The notes: generated by a model not told the origin, from the letters alone. Counted from the first letter of the stretch, positions 52,835 to 61,930 are shown. The stretch is 64,000 nucleotides of DNA from Pseudomonas sp. FeN3W (GCA_030263805.2 CP136010.1:4107001-4171000); one strand, 5' to 3'. Translations and numbers: made by a program.

Positions 52835-54031
52835 ATGCCATCGATTCTCGACCTGCTGCGCAGTCGCCTGAGCTCGTTGCTACCCAGCGAACTCAAGCCC
52901 AACGAGCTTCGTCATCTGCTGAGCCCGCGACGCCATCCGCTGCTGCTCTGCCAGCGCCGCGCGACCCTGATCGTCAACCGCGTTCGCCTGTTCGCCTTTC
53001 TGTTCGCAGTGCTGACCCCGCTGTGGAGCCTGATCGATCTGATGGTGTTCGAGCCCAGGCTGTGGGCGGCGCTGGCCGGTTTTCGGATGATGGCGTGCCT
53101 GGCGTTCACCTGCCTGCTGCTGTTCTACCGTCCGAGCGGCAATCTGCTGGACGCCTATCGAGCGATCGCGATCCTGTTCGCCATCCCGACCATCTTCTAC
53201 ATCGCCTCGCATACCTTGCTCGGCAGCTATCAGCTGGCGCAGTTTTCCGCGGTGGTCGGCGCCGGCTACGCCTTTCTGCCGTTCGTACTGATGGCCGGGC
53301 TGACCATTTTTCCGCTGACCCTGGTGGAGAATCTCGTGCTCTCCAGCCTGCTGCTGCTGGCCCAGGCACTGGCTGGCTATCTCAGCTGGGCGACGCTGAA
53401 CTGGCCGTCGTTCGCCGGTGCCTTCTGGCTGTTGATCCTGATCGCCGGCGTCGCCAGCCTGGCCAGCATGAGCCAGCTGGCGTTCATGTTCGCGTTGGTG
53501 CGCCAGGCCATCCGCGACCCGCTCACCGGGGTTTTCTCCCGCGGCAGCGGCGAGGAGATTCTTCGGCTGCAGTGGGACAGCGCGCAGCGCAAGGATGGTC
53601 CGCTGGCGCTGGCATTCATCGACCTCGACCACTTCAAGTCGATCAACGACAACCATGGCCATGAGTCCGGCGATCAGGTCCTGCGCGAGGCGGCCAGGCG
53701 TCTGGTGGCGACGCTGCGAGGCTCGGACAGCCTGTTGCGCTGGGGCGGCGAAGAGTTCCTGCTGATCATGCCGGAGACCGACATGCAGCAGGCGCACATG
53801 GCGCTTGAGCGCATCGTTGGCCAGGGTCTCGGCGTGCGGCCGGACGGTGCACCGCTGACGGCGAGCATCGGGCTGGCCGAACGCCGTTGCGATCGGATCG
53901 CAGACTGTCGGGACCTGCTGGAGCTGGCGGATAAGCGCATGTATTACGCCAAGATGCGCGGGCGTAATCGCCTCTGCGCCACGGATCCGGAGGCTGTGCA
54001 ACCGCCGCAGGCATTCGTCATGCGCGACTAG
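52835..54031 (+). CDS. Membrane diguanylate cyclase (GGEEF)
   Basis: A 398-residue protein with about six membrane helices in residues 50-225 and a C-terminal GGDEF domain from about 226. The entry motif is RDPLTGVFSRG, the active site is GGEEF, and an RxxD inhibitory I-site (RGSD) lies exactly five residues upstream, so it is predicted active and product-inhibited. It makes c-di-GMP from two GTP. Close to estA and pncB but with no shared operon. The signal is unknown. Confidence 0.9.
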   Translation: MPSILDLLRSRLSSLLPSELKPNELRHLLSPRRHPLLLCQRRATLIVNRVRLFAFLFAVLTPLWSLIDLMVFEPRLWAALAGFRMMACLAFTCLLLFYRPSGNLLDAYRAIAILFAIPTIFYIASHTLLGSYQLAQFSAVVGAGYAFLPFVLMAGLTIFPLTLVENLVLSSLLLLAQALAGYLSWATLNWPSFAGAFWLLILIAGVASLASMSQLAFMFALVRQAIRDPLTGVFSRGSGEEILRLQWDSAQRKDGPLALAFIDLDHFKSINDNHGHESGDQVLREAARRLVATLRGSDSLLRWGGEEFLLIMPETDMQQAHMALERIVGQGLGVRPDGAPLTASIGLAERRCDRIADCRDLLELADKRMYYAKMRGRNRLCATDPEAVQPPQAFVMRD

Positions 54032-54046
54032 TCGCGCGTCGCTCCG

Positions 54047-55249
54047 TCAGCCATTGTCCAGGCCGAAGACGTACCGCATATAGCTGACGAACGCCTCGTC
54101 GCGGCACATGGTCTTGCCCGGCGAGTCGGAGATCTTCGCCACCGGCTGACCATTGCAGGCGGTCATCTTGATGACCATGTTGGTCGGCTCCACGCCTGGA
54201 ATGTCGCAGGTGAGTCCGGTGCCGATGCCAAAGCTGGGGTTGCTGCGCCCGATGAGCGCGCGGTGGATTTCCAGCGCTCTGGCCAGGTCGAGGCCATCGG
54301 AAAAGATCAGCTGGCGGGTTTTCGGATCGATACCCAGGCGCTGGTAATGCGCGATGGCCTTCTCCGCCCACAGTAGAGGGTCGCCCGAGTCATGGCGCAG
54401 GCCGTCGAACAGCTTGGCGAAGTAGAGATCGAAGTCGCGCAGGAAGGCATCCATGGTGATGCAGTCGGTCAGCGCGATGCCCAGCGCCCCACGATATTCG
54501 CGAACCCAGCAGTCCAGCGCCGCGACCTGGCTGTCGATGAGTCGCGGGCCGAGCTGCTGGTGCGCCATGATCCACTCGTGGGCCATGGTGCCCATCGGCC
54601 TCACATTCCGTGTGCGAGCCAGATGCACGTTGCTGGTGCCGGCGAAACAACCGGGAAAATCGCATTGCAGTCGGTCCACCACCATCGCCTGTACGGCAAA
54701 GGAGAAGCGACGGCGTGTGCCGAAATCAGCCAGGGTAAAGCTGGCCAGTTCGTCACGGCTGGCCTGGCTGCGTAGCCAGTTCAGCTTCTCATCCAGCCGG
54801 TCGCGCGCCTGGGCCAGCGTCACCGCGGGATAGCGCGCGCGGTTGCGCACCTCGCTGACGATGGCCAGCAGCGGCACTTCGAACAGGATCACGTGGAGCC
54901 AGGGGCCGCGCAGGTGCATCACCAGCTCGCCGTCCTCGATGTTCACCTGCAGATAACGCAGGTCGAAACGGAACAAGCCGAGGAAACGGATGAAGTCGGG
55001 CTGCATGTAGGGGATGCGCTCGAGGTAGGCCAGCTCCTCGGTCGTCATTTGCAGCTCGGCAAGCGCCTCGATCTGCTGGCGGATCTCGTCGAGGTAGGGA
55101 GTCAGGTCTTCACCGGAGCGGCTGCGGAATGCCCACTCCACCTCCGCATTCGGATAGTGATGCAGCACCGCCTGCATCATGGTGAGCTTGTAGAAATCGG
55201 TATCCAGCAGGCTCTGGACGATTCGTTCGGAAAAGGCGCTGCTGTTCAT
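54047..55249 (-). CDS. pncB: Nicotinate phosphoribosyltransferase
   Basis: A 400-residue enzyme converting nicotinate and PRPP to NaMN in NAD salvage. Length equals that of E. coli PncB (400 aa). Typical segments are LLDTDFYKLTMMQAVLHHYP at the N-terminus, GTRRRFSFAVQ, GTMAHEWIMAHQQLG (the phosphorylated His region), RHDSGDPLLWAEKAIAHY, and FGIGTGLTCDIPG. The start is ATG at 55249; an in-frame upstream codon would add 28 residues without similarity. Convergent with the cyclase gene. Confidence 0.95.
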   Translation of the reverse strand: MNSSAFSERIVQSLLDTDFYKLTMMQAVLHHYPNAEVEWAFRSRSGEDLTPYLDEIRQQIEALAELQMTTEELAYLERIPYMQPDFIRFLGLFRFDLRYLQVNIEDGELVMHLRGPWLHVILFEVPLLAIVSEVRNRARYPAVTLAQARDRLDEKLNWLRSQASRDELASFTLADFGTRRRFSFAVQAMVVDRLQCDFPGCFAGTSNVHLARTRNVRPMGTMAHEWIMAHQQLGPRLIDSQVAALDCWVREYRGALGIALTDCITMDAFLRDFDLYFAKLFDGLRHDSGDPLLWAEKAIAHYQRLGIDPKTRQLIFSDGLDLARALEIHRALIGRSNPSFGIGTGLTCDIPGVEPTNMVIKMTACNGQPVAKISDSPGKTMCRDEAFVSYMRYVFGLDNG

Positions 55250-55487
55250 CGACCGCTCCAGCTTGAAATGCCTGTCGATGATATCGACAAACGGCGAGGG
55301 ATGCTGGTCATCGTTATAAGTGAGGGAAATCAAATAACGACAGATATCAGCTTCTGCCAGCTGTCGCTTTGCGCAAACCGCTTATAAAAACGGTGCTGTC
55401 CGTTATATATCGATCAGATAGCGATATAGCATTATTTTTGCGATTGTTCTTTAGGGCATTCGCTTAAAATGATTGAATTAAATAAAT

Positions 55488-55525
55488 GAAGAAGGGCAGG
55501 GCCGTTATGGCGCCTGCCCTTCTTC
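55488..55525 (-). terminator. Terminator of the KGG-repeat gene
   Basis: A perfect 13-bp stem (GAAGAAGGGCAGG at 55488-55500 with its complement at 55513-55525) lies 13 bases past the stop on the minus strand and is followed there by ATTTATTTAATT. Confidence 0.85.
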
Positions 55526-55538
55526 ATTTCGTCAGCTT

Positions 55539-55709
55539 TTAGCTGCTGCGGCCACCGCCGTGGCTGTTCTGGCCACCCTTGCGGCCGGCCTCGGAAGCCT
55601 TCTCGCGGTCGTTGGCGAAGTTTCCGCCGCTGTTGTGACCACCCTTGCGGCCGGCCTCGGAAGCTTTCTCTCGATCATTGGCGAAGTTGCCAGGATTACT
55701 ATTTGCCAT
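55539..55709 (-). CDS. KGG-repeat stress-type mini-protein
   Basis: A 56-residue, basic and Gly-rich protein built from two near-identical units of about 22 residues, each NFANDREKASEAGRKGG. The second unit differs only at the exit (HNSGG against QNSHGG). This is the KGG motif of the YciG/con-10/GsiB-like general-stress family, thought to act as disordered hydrophilins. It starts at an ATG at 55709 and has its own terminator at 55488-55525. Below ORF cut-offs, so easily missed. Confidence 0.85.
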   Translation of the reverse strand: MANSNPGNFANDREKASEAGRKGGHNSGGNFANDREKASEAGRKGGQNSHGGGRSS

Positions 55710-55941
55710 GTGTTTTTCTCCTCAATTGGATAGACACTTTCACAAACGGCTGAAAGAGAGAGATCAATCAGCCTCACTGTGTCAGAGGGAAGTACAAGGC
55801 TAGAGTTTCGGTGAGTTCGAAAGTGTAGACGAATGGTTTTCCCCATGTTGCGTATGACTATGGCGGACTGAAATTACAGGCGAAGCGGTAAAACTGCAGA
55901 AATGATGCGAGTATCCGAGAACGGGCTTATCCAGCCGCGCT

Positions 55942-56175
55942 TCAAGCCGCGAGTTTTGTCTTGCGCTCGGCCAGAAGGCGCATCACGTAGCCGATCTTCA
56001 GCGCCGTGGGGCCGAGGATGACCAGCGCATGGGCAGCGATGATGCTGCCCATCGCCAGATGTCGTTCGAACAGATAGGCGCCGCTGATGCCCAGCAGCAG
56101 AAGCAGTACGCCTGCGACCATCAGTGCATTAGCGGCGCTCATCAGACGTTGCGGGGAAGCGGGGTGATAAAGCAT
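55942..56175 (-). CDS. ppyR: PpyR-like small membrane protein
   Basis: A 77-residue protein with two predicted membrane helices (residues 12-33, MSAANALMVAGVLLLLLGISG, and 41-64, AMGSIIAAHALVILGPTALKI). It resembles the pseudomonad protein PpyR (PA2663), described as a regulator of psl and pyoverdine genes. AAGGAG lies 8 bases before the ATG. It sits 51 bases downstream of fhp, as in P. aeruginosa (PA2663-PA2664, from memory), so it is probably in the fhp operon. Its mechanism is unknown. Confidence 0.6.
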   Translation of the reverse strand: MLYHPASPQRLMSAANALMVAGVLLLLLGISGAYLFERHLAMGSIIAAHALVILGPTALKIGYVMRLLAERKTKLAA

Positions 56176-56226
56176 GACCGAATCTCCTTCAAGGAGAGGC
56201 TCGCGCCGGGCGAGCCTCCGGATGGA

Positions 56227-57405
56227 TCAATCGAGTGCTGAAGCGGGGCCGAAGAACTCGTAGCGGGTTTGCTGCTCCGGTACGCCAAGCGATTTCAGCT
56301 GACGGCGAACTGCGGCCATGAAGGGTTTGGGCCCAAGGAAATAGGCATCCACGTTGCGGTCTTCCGGTAGCCATTCGCCAAGCTGTTGCTCGGTCAGGCG
56401 GCCGACGGCATCCGGCGCGGCATCGGCGCCGTTGTGCTGCTCATAGCAGTAGAAACGCTTGAGCTGTACATGACGCTCGGCCAACGCGTCCACGCTGCGG
56501 CGGAACGCGTGCACGCCGGCATTGCGCGCGCAGTGGATGAAGTGCACCGGCCGAGCGCTGGCCAGCGCCTGTTCCAGCATCGCCAGGGTTGGCGTGATGC
56601 CGACGCCACCGCTGATCAGCACCAGGGGCTTTTCGCTCGGTTCGAGGATGAACTCGCCAGCCGGCGCGAACAGCTCCAGCACGGCACCTTCGGGCATGGC
56701 ATGCAACGCATTGGAGACGACCCCACCGGGCTCGCGCTTGACGCTGATGCGGTACTCGCTGCCATTGCCGGCGGCGGACAGCGAGTAGTTGCGACGTACC
56801 TCGTTGCCCTCGACCCGGAGCCTGAGGCCGATGTACTGGCCGGGCAGGAAATCCATTAGCGGCCCGCCATCCTCCGGCTCCAGGTGGAACGAGGTGATCT
56901 CCTCGCTCTCCTTGACCTTGCGCGCGATGCGGAACGGGCGCGCACCACGCCAGCCACCCGGGGCTTCGGCCTTGGCCTGGTAGAGCCGTTCCTCCTGCCC
57001 GATGAGCAGGTCTGCCAGCTGCTGATAGGCCGCGGCCCAGGCGTCGATCACCGCATCGGTGGCGATGGTCTCACCAAGGACCTCGCGGATGGCCCGCAAC
57101 AGGCAGCTACCGACCAGTGGGTAGTGCTCGGGCAGCACCTGCAGGGCGACGTGCTTGTTGATGACCTGCGCCACCAGTGGGCCGAGGGCTTCGAGGCGGT
57201 CGATATGCCGGGCGTACATCAGCACACCGTTGGCCAGTGCACGTGGTTGTTCACCGCTGGCCTGGTGCGCCTGGTTGAACAACGGGTTCACCTCGGGGTG
57301 TTCGCTCAGCAGGAGCTTGTAGAAGTGGGTGGTCAGGGCTTCGCCGCCGTTTTCCAGCAATGGCACGGTGGCTTTGATTAGGGCGATCTGTTCAGCGCAA
57401 AGCAT
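56227..57405 (-). CDS. fhp: Flavohaemoglobin (nitric oxide dioxygenase)
   Basis: A 392-residue flavohaemoprotein that turns NO into nitrate using NAD(P)H and O2. Residues 1-140 are the globin domain (LLLSEHPEVNPLFNQAHQASG, ANGVLMYARHIDRLEALG with the proximal His, HYPLVGSCLLRAIREVLG). Residues about 150-260 are the FAD domain (NYSLSAAGNGSEYRISVKREPGG) and the rest is the NAD domain (KPLVLISGGVGITPTLAMLE, YEFFGPASALD end). GAGGAG lies 6 bases before the ATG. In P. aeruginosa it is controlled by the NO sensor FhpR; no fhpR is adjacent here. Confidence 0.95.
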   Translation of the reverse strand: MLCAEQIALIKATVPLLENGGEALTTHFYKLLLSEHPEVNPLFNQAHQASGEQPRALANGVLMYARHIDRLEALGPLVAQVINKHVALQVLPEHYPLVGSCLLRAIREVLGETIATDAVIDAWAAAYQQLADLLIGQEERLYQAKAEAPGGWRGARPFRIARKVKESEEITSFHLEPEDGGPLMDFLPGQYIGLRLRVEGNEVRRNYSLSAAGNGSEYRISVKREPGGVVSNALHAMPEGAVLELFAPAGEFILEPSEKPLVLISGGVGITPTLAMLEQALASARPVHFIHCARNAGVHAFRRSVDALAERHVQLKRFYCYEQHNGADAAPDAVGRLTEQQLGEWLPEDRNVDAYFLGPKPFMAAVRRQLKSLGVPEQQTRYEFFGPASALD

Positions 57406-57500
57406 TGAATACTCCTCTGGTGGGAAAACCGGACGGTGTTCGCCGGAGCGGCCACGTGCCGTTGTGCCAGAGGTATTTCAACAATCGTTCCAGGTTGGAA

Positions 57501-57514
57501 TTGACTGGAATCAA
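57501..57514. promoter_or_regulatory. Inverted repeat upstream of fhp
   Basis: TTGA-N6-TCAA lies about 96 bases upstream of the fhp ATG. A sigma-54-like element TGGAACG-N4-TTGAA follows on the minus strand nearer the gene, but it lacks the invariant GC at -12, so a sigma-54/FhpR promoter is only a possibility. Confidence 0.3.
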
Positions 57515-57671
57515 GGTTTTCAGGGCTGTCATGGTGAATTGAACCAGCGACTTGCAAGGTTTTTATCACCCGTTAATGGTTATTTGAACCCTTGCGCTAG
57601 CGGGGCGAACCTCGCGGCTCGCCCGCTTTCATATAGGAGAACTCATCAGTCATAACCAGGGAGACAGGCAC

Positions 57672-57896
57672 ATGGAGATCTACCACATCACTCACGAAGA
57701 CGAGCGTTGGGTGCTGCGCGAAGAGGGCGATCAGCGTGCGTTGATCGAGGCCGCAAGGCGCGAAGACATCCTCGACGAGACGCGGGACTACATGAAGCTG
57801 CGTACCTCGCTCGTCAAAGTGCATGCGGAAAATGGCGAGGTCGCGGAAGAGCATCGCTACCCTCAGGAGCAGGACCCGCTGGCAACCGGAGGGTAG
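57672..57896 (+). CDS. DUF2188 domain protein
   Basis: A 74-residue soluble protein, MEIYHITHEDERWVLREEGDQRALIEAARREDIL, which fits the DUF2188 pattern of a short beta-hairpin (Y.IT.EDE.W.L..EG) followed by a helix with A..A...RE. The N-terminal positions resemble its RF-like relatives. GGGAG lies before the ATG. It lies between fhp (divergent) and the urea transporter (convergent). Function unknown. Confidence 0.75.
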   Translation: MEIYHITHEDERWVLREEGDQRALIEAARREDILDETRDYMKLRTSLVKVHAENGEVAEEHRYPQEQDPLATGG

Positions 57897-57907
57897 TGCT
57901 TTGCTGG

Positions 57908-58756
57908 CTAATCGACCCGGCTGGTGCGGGGCGCGCGCAGCGTCAGCCCCAGCCAGGTCGCGAGCAGGAACGGCAGGGTCAGGGGCGGCAGGCCCAGCGC
58001 GTTGCACGCCAGCCAGATCGCCACGGCGGCGACCATCCCGAGTAGTGGAAGGCGCCAGCCACCACGCCATTGCGCCAGGGCCAGTGCGGCGAGCGCCGGG
58101 TTGAAACCGGCCAGGCCATCGGACCAGGGCGCACCGAGCAGGCCCGCCACCAGCAGCCCCAACGCCGAGCCGGCCAGCAGCCACAACGCCTCGCGCAGCG
58201 ATGCCAAGGCGACGCCCGTCAGCAGGCAGGCCGCAGCGAGCGGCGCGTCGAGAAATACCACCTGACCGATACCCAGCAGCCAGGCGGCCAGCAGTGTCAT
58301 TGCGTCCGCCGATGGCATACCGGACGGCGTGACCGGCGCCGGCGCGATGACCAGCAAGGCGAGCAGGCCGATAAGCACGAAGGGCAGGGTGAAGCCCGGC
58401 AAGCTGCCGTCGCGGCGCAGCCGAGCGAGTAGCCAGGCCTGCAGCGGACAGCTGGCCAGCGCCGCCACCCCGATCAGCGCCAGGCTGGTGCCGGTCAATC
58501 CCAGCAGATGAACCAGCAGCGCGCCGAGCAGCGCGGCGTTGTAACCGTAGAGGCCGTCAGCGCGGTCCGCCGTCGAATAGCCCAGCCAGGCGGCGGCGAG
58601 GTGGGCGACCAGCACGCCGCACAACGCACCGGCGAGCAACATGGGCGCACTGCCGGCGAGAGCCAGCATGACCAGTGCACCGCAGCCGGCATGGCGCTGC
58701 AGAAAGATCTGGGCGAAGGCATGCAGCACGGCGCGCAGCTGCAAAGGGGCGGGCAT
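57908..58756 (-). CDS. Urea transporter (UT family)
   Basis: A 282-residue, strongly hydrophobic protein with about ten membrane helices in two homologous halves. YGYNAALLGALL and FNPALAALAL are the matching urea-channel signatures near residues 70 and 219. It passively conducts urea across the membrane. Start at 58756 (MPAPLQLRAVLHAFAQIFLQ). It is the first minus-strand gene after the pyk end; the gap holds a GC hairpin at 58826-58843. Its position near a glyoxylate operon fits purine or ureide catabolism, which yields both urea and glyoxylate. Confidence 0.85.
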   Translation of the reverse strand: MPAPLQLRAVLHAFAQIFLQRHAGCGALVMLALAGSAPMLLAGALCGVLVAHLAAAWLGYSTADRADGLYGYNAALLGALLVHLLGLTGTSLALIGVAALASCPLQAWLLARLRRDGSLPGFTLPFVLIGLLALLVIAPAPVTPSGMPSADAMTLLAAWLLGIGQVVFLDAPLAAACLLTGVALASLREALWLLAGSALGLLVAGLLGAPWSDGLAGFNPALAALALAQWRGGWRLPLLGMVAAVAIWLACNALGLPPLTLPFLLATWLGLTLRAPRTSRVD

Positions 58757-58825
58757 CGACGAAATCCGAGGCGAGCGCGAAGGCACCGGCTCGCACGGAG
58801 CCGGCGGCGAAGTCGAAGAGAATCG

Positions 58826-58843
58826 GCCGGGCCAGCGCCCGGC
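58826..58843 (-). other. Small GC hairpin between pyk and the urea transporter gene
   Basis: GCCGGGC-CAGC-GCCCGGC lies 6 bases past the pyk stop. No T tract follows, so it is a weak terminator at best. Confidence 0.4.
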
Positions 58844-58848
58844 TCCTG

Positions 58849-60264
58849 TCAGGGCAGGACTTCGATGCGCAGCGAGTTGGTGGTGCCCGGCTGGCCCAGC
58901 GGCACGCCGGCGGTGATCAGCACCGTGTCGCCGCTTTCGGCCATGCCCTGCGCCTGCGCCAGTTCGACGGCGTGGCTGCTGACCTGCTCCATATCGCGCA
59001 TCGGCGCATCCACCACCGAATACACGCCCCAGGCCACCGTCAGCTTGCGCGCGGTGGCGGTGCTGGGCGTCAGGCTGAGGATCGGCGTGGCCGGGCGTTC
59101 GCGCGCGGCGCGCAGGCTGGAGCGGCCGGACTCGGTGTAGTTGACCAACACCGCCACCGGCAGGATGCCGCTGATCCGGCGGATCGCGCAGCTGATGGCA
59201 TCCGGCAGCGTCGCCTCGGCGTTGGGCCGGTGCACGTCGAGCTGCGCCTGGAAATCCGGGCCGCTTTCCACCTGGCGGATGATCTTGCTCATCATGCTCA
59301 CCGCTTCCAGGGGGTAATCACCGGACGCGGTTTCCGCCGATAGCATCACCGCATCGGCGCCTTCGGCCACCGCGTTGGCCACGTCGGTGACCTCGGCGCG
59401 GGTCGGTGCCGGCGCGAAGCGCATGGATTCGAGCATCTGCGTCGCCACCACCACCGGACGGCCGAGCTGGCGGCAGATGCGTACGATGTCCTTCTGGATG
59501 CGCGGTACGTTCTCCGGCGGCACCTCCACGCCCAGGTCGCCACGCGCCACCATGATGGCGTCGGACAGCCGGGCGATCTCGCGCAGGTGCTGTACCGCCG
59601 AGGGCTTCTCAATCTTGGCCATGAGGAAGGCCCGCTCGCCGATCAGCTTGCGCGCCTCCTGAATGTCCTGCGGGCGCTGTACGAACGACAGTGCCACCCA
59701 GTCCACGCCCAACTGCAGGCCGAAGGTCAGGTCCTGCCGATCCTTCGCCGTCAGTGGCGACAGTTCCAGCACCGCCTCCGGCACGTTGACCCCCTTGCGG
59801 TCGGACAGCTCGCCGCCGGCCACCACGCGGGTATCGATGGCGTCGGCATGGCGCTCGGTGACCGTCAGGCGCAGCCGGCCATCGTCGATCAACAGCTGCA
59901 TGCCCGGTTCCAGCGCGGCGATGATCTCCGGGTGTGGCAGGTTCACGCGGCGGCTGTCGCCCGGTGTCGGGTCCAGATCCAGCCGGAAGGCCTGCTCGCG
60001 CTCCAGCCGCACCTTGCCCGCGGCGAAGCGGCCGACCCTGAGCTTGGGCCCCTGCAGGTCCATGAGGATGCCGATCGGCTGGTTCAACTCCTGCTCGACC
60101 TGGCGGATCCAGGCGAAGCGCTCGGCGTGATCGGCGTGCTCGCCATGGCTGAAGTTCAGGCGGAACAGGTTCACGCCGGCCTCGACCAGTGCGCGCACGT
60201 CGTCGACGCTGCGGGTGGCTGGGCCAAGGGTGGCGAGGATCTTGACCTTCTTGTCATGTGTCAT
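58849..60264 (-). CDS. pyk: Pyruvate kinase
   Basis: A 471-residue pyruvate kinase. The substrate and metal sites are KILATLGPATRS, FRLNFSHGEHADH, GILMDLQGPKLRVG, and MAKIEKPSAVQHLREI (catalytic Lys); MVARGDLGVEVPPE and MVMLSAETASGDYPLEAVSMM-type segments follow. The C-terminal allosteric domain is present and ends EVLP. It follows ttuD by 59 bases at the end of a glyoxylate operon, so glycerate made there can move on to pyruvate. Isozyme type (PykA-like) is inferred. Confidence 0.93.
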   Translation of the reverse strand: MTHDKKVKILATLGPATRSVDDVRALVEAGVNLFRLNFSHGEHADHAERFAWIRQVEQELNQPIGILMDLQGPKLRVGRFAAGKVRLEREQAFRLDLDPTPGDSRRVNLPHPEIIAALEPGMQLLIDDGRLRLTVTERHADAIDTRVVAGGELSDRKGVNVPEAVLELSPLTAKDRQDLTFGLQLGVDWVALSFVQRPQDIQEARKLIGERAFLMAKIEKPSAVQHLREIARLSDAIMVARGDLGVEVPPENVPRIQKDIVRICRQLGRPVVVATQMLESMRFAPAPTRAEVTDVANAVAEGADAVMLSAETASGDYPLEAVSMMSKIIRQVESGPDFQAQLDVHRPNAEATLPDAISCAIRRISGILPVAVLVNYTESGRSSLRAARERPATPILSLTPSTATARKLTVAWGVYSVVDAPMRDMEQVSSHAVELAQAQGMAESGDTVLITAGVPLGQPGTTNSLRIEVLP

Positions 60265-60323
60265 GGCGGAGCTCTATCGGCAGTTGTTGTTCTGATGCGC
60301 GCCTGAACGAAGTGGGGCCGCCG

Positions 60324-61595
60324 TCAATCCGACGACGGCAGGATCAGGATGGCGCGGAAGTCGTTGACGTTGGTGCGCGTCGGGCCGGTGACGATCAGGC
60401 TGTCCAGCGCGGCGAAGTAGCCATAGCCGTCGTTGTTGGCCAGCGCCTCGGCGGCGCGCAGGCCCAGCGCCTCGGCGCGGGCGAAGCTGTCCGGTGTCAT
60501 CAGGGCGCCGGCGTTGTCCTCCGAACCGTCGATGCCGTCGGTATCGCCGGCCAGGGCGTAGACGTCAGGCAGGCCTTGCAGGCTTTCGGTGAGGGCAAGC
60601 AGGAACTCGGCGTTGCGTCCGCCACGGCCGTTACCGCGCACGGTGACGGTGGTCTCGCCGCCGGAGAGGATCACGCAGGGCGCGGCGATCGGCTGGCCGT
60701 GCAGCACCACCTGGCGGGCGATGCCGCCATGCACCTTGGCCACCTCGCGTGCTTCGCCTTCCAGATCGCCGAGGATCAGCGGGGTGATACCGGCGGCGCG
60801 GGCCATTTCGGCGGCGGCGTCGAGCGACTGCTGCGGCGTGGCGATCAGCTGGAAATGGCTGCGCGAAAGCATCGGATCGCCCGGCTTGAGCGTCTCCGAG
60901 CGCGGGTCTTCGAGCCAGGCGCGCACGTTGGCCGGCACCTCGATGTGATAGCGCTCGAGAATCGCCAGGGCCTCGGCCGAGGTGGTCGGATCAGCCACGG
61001 TGGGGCCGGAGGCGATCACCGTCGCTTCGTCGCCGGGCACGTCGGAAATCGCGTAGGTGTACACGCTGGCCGGCCAGCAGGCCTTGGCCAGGCGGCCGCC
61101 CTTGATCGCCGAGAGATGCTTGCGCACGCAGTTCATCTCGCCGATGTGCGCGCCGGAGCGCAGCAGCGCCTTGTTGATCGCCTGCTTGTCGGCCAGCGAA
61201 ATGCCTTCGGCCGGCAACGCCAGCAGCGACGAGCCGCCGCCGGAGAGCAGGAAGATCACCCGGTCGCTTTCCTCGAGGTTGCTGACCAGTTCCAGCACGC
61301 GGCGGGCGACGCGTTCGCCGGCATCGTCGGGCACCGGGTGTGCGGCCTCCACCACCTCGATGCGCCGGCAGTCGGCATTGTGCTCGTAGCGGGTCACCAC
61401 CAGCCCGGACAGTTCGCCTTCCCAGACCTTCTCGATGGCTTCGGCCATGGCTGCGGCCGCCTTGCCGGCGCCAATGACGATGGCGCGGCCGCTGCGCTCT
61501 TCCGGCAGATGGTCGGCGAGTACATGGCGCGGATGGGCGGCCTCGATGGCGCTGTCGAACAGCTGGCGCAGCAGGGCTTGTGGGTCGAGGGTCAT
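60324..61595 (-). CDS. ttuD: Glycerate 2-kinase (TtuD/GckA-type)
   Basis: A 423-residue MOFRL-type glycerate kinase. ATP and substrate motifs include AIVIGAGKAAAAMAEAIEKVW near residue 40, FLLSGGGSSLLALP near residue 115, and the C-terminal MOFRL end AGDTDGIDGSEDNAGALMTPDSF. It phosphorylates D-glycerate (2-phosphoglycerate product in the family). Start at 61595 (MTLDPQALL); the frame continues upstream without similarity. Follows glxR after a 335-base gap and precedes pyk. Confidence 0.9.
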   Translation of the reverse strand: MTLDPQALLRQLFDSAIEAAHPRHVLADHLPEERSGRAIVIGAGKAAAAMAEAIEKVWEGELSGLVVTRYEHNADCRRIEVVEAAHPVPDDAGERVARRVLELVSNLEESDRVIFLLSGGGSSLLALPAEGISLADKQAINKALLRSGAHIGEMNCVRKHLSAIKGGRLAKACWPASVYTYAISDVPGDEATVIASGPTVADPTTSAEALAILERYHIEVPANVRAWLEDPRSETLKPGDPMLSRSHFQLIATPQQSLDAAAEMARAAGITPLILGDLEGEAREVAKVHGGIARQVVLHGQPIAAPCVILSGGETTVTVRGNGRGGRNAEFLLALTESLQGLPDVYALAGDTDGIDGSEDNAGALMTPDSFARAEALGLRAAEALANNDGYGYFAALDSLIVTGPTRTNVNDFRAILILPSSD

Positions 61596-61930
61596 CTGAA
61601 GCTCCTTGTATGAGGTCTGCAGCCGATTCCAGACCTTAAAACTCGGTATTGCAAGCGCCAAGGCGAGTTCTAAGGATTGGAATCGACCCGCCCGGCAGTC
61701 GGGCCGTGACTCCTTGTGCCGGGCGAATCGAAAGGGTTGCCACCCGAAGGCGGCGATCGGATCGGGGCGAACGAAGGATGCTGGTCGTGGGGAGACGCGA
61801 TGATTCCGCCCCCGTTTGCCGCAATCCGACCCTTTGAGCTGCGTTGCGGTCTTGCGTCGCGCTGGCCACCACCCGGTCTGTCTGTCCCTGAAGGTGGGGC
61901 GCTTGGCTCGACCCAACGCGCTCGCAGCTT
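61596..61930. other. 335-base intergenic stretch between glxR and ttuD
   Basis: No gene seen. It contains an imperfect 15-bp inverted repeat (61683-61697 with 61717-61731; core CGCCCGGCA/TGCCGGGCG), and presumably an internal promoter for ttuD-pyk. Confidence 0.45.

Noticed and set aside
57440..57500. Sigma-54 promoter for fhp
   Set aside because: The two best candidates lack the invariant GC of the -12 element or have wrong spacing, so it is recorded only as a possibility.
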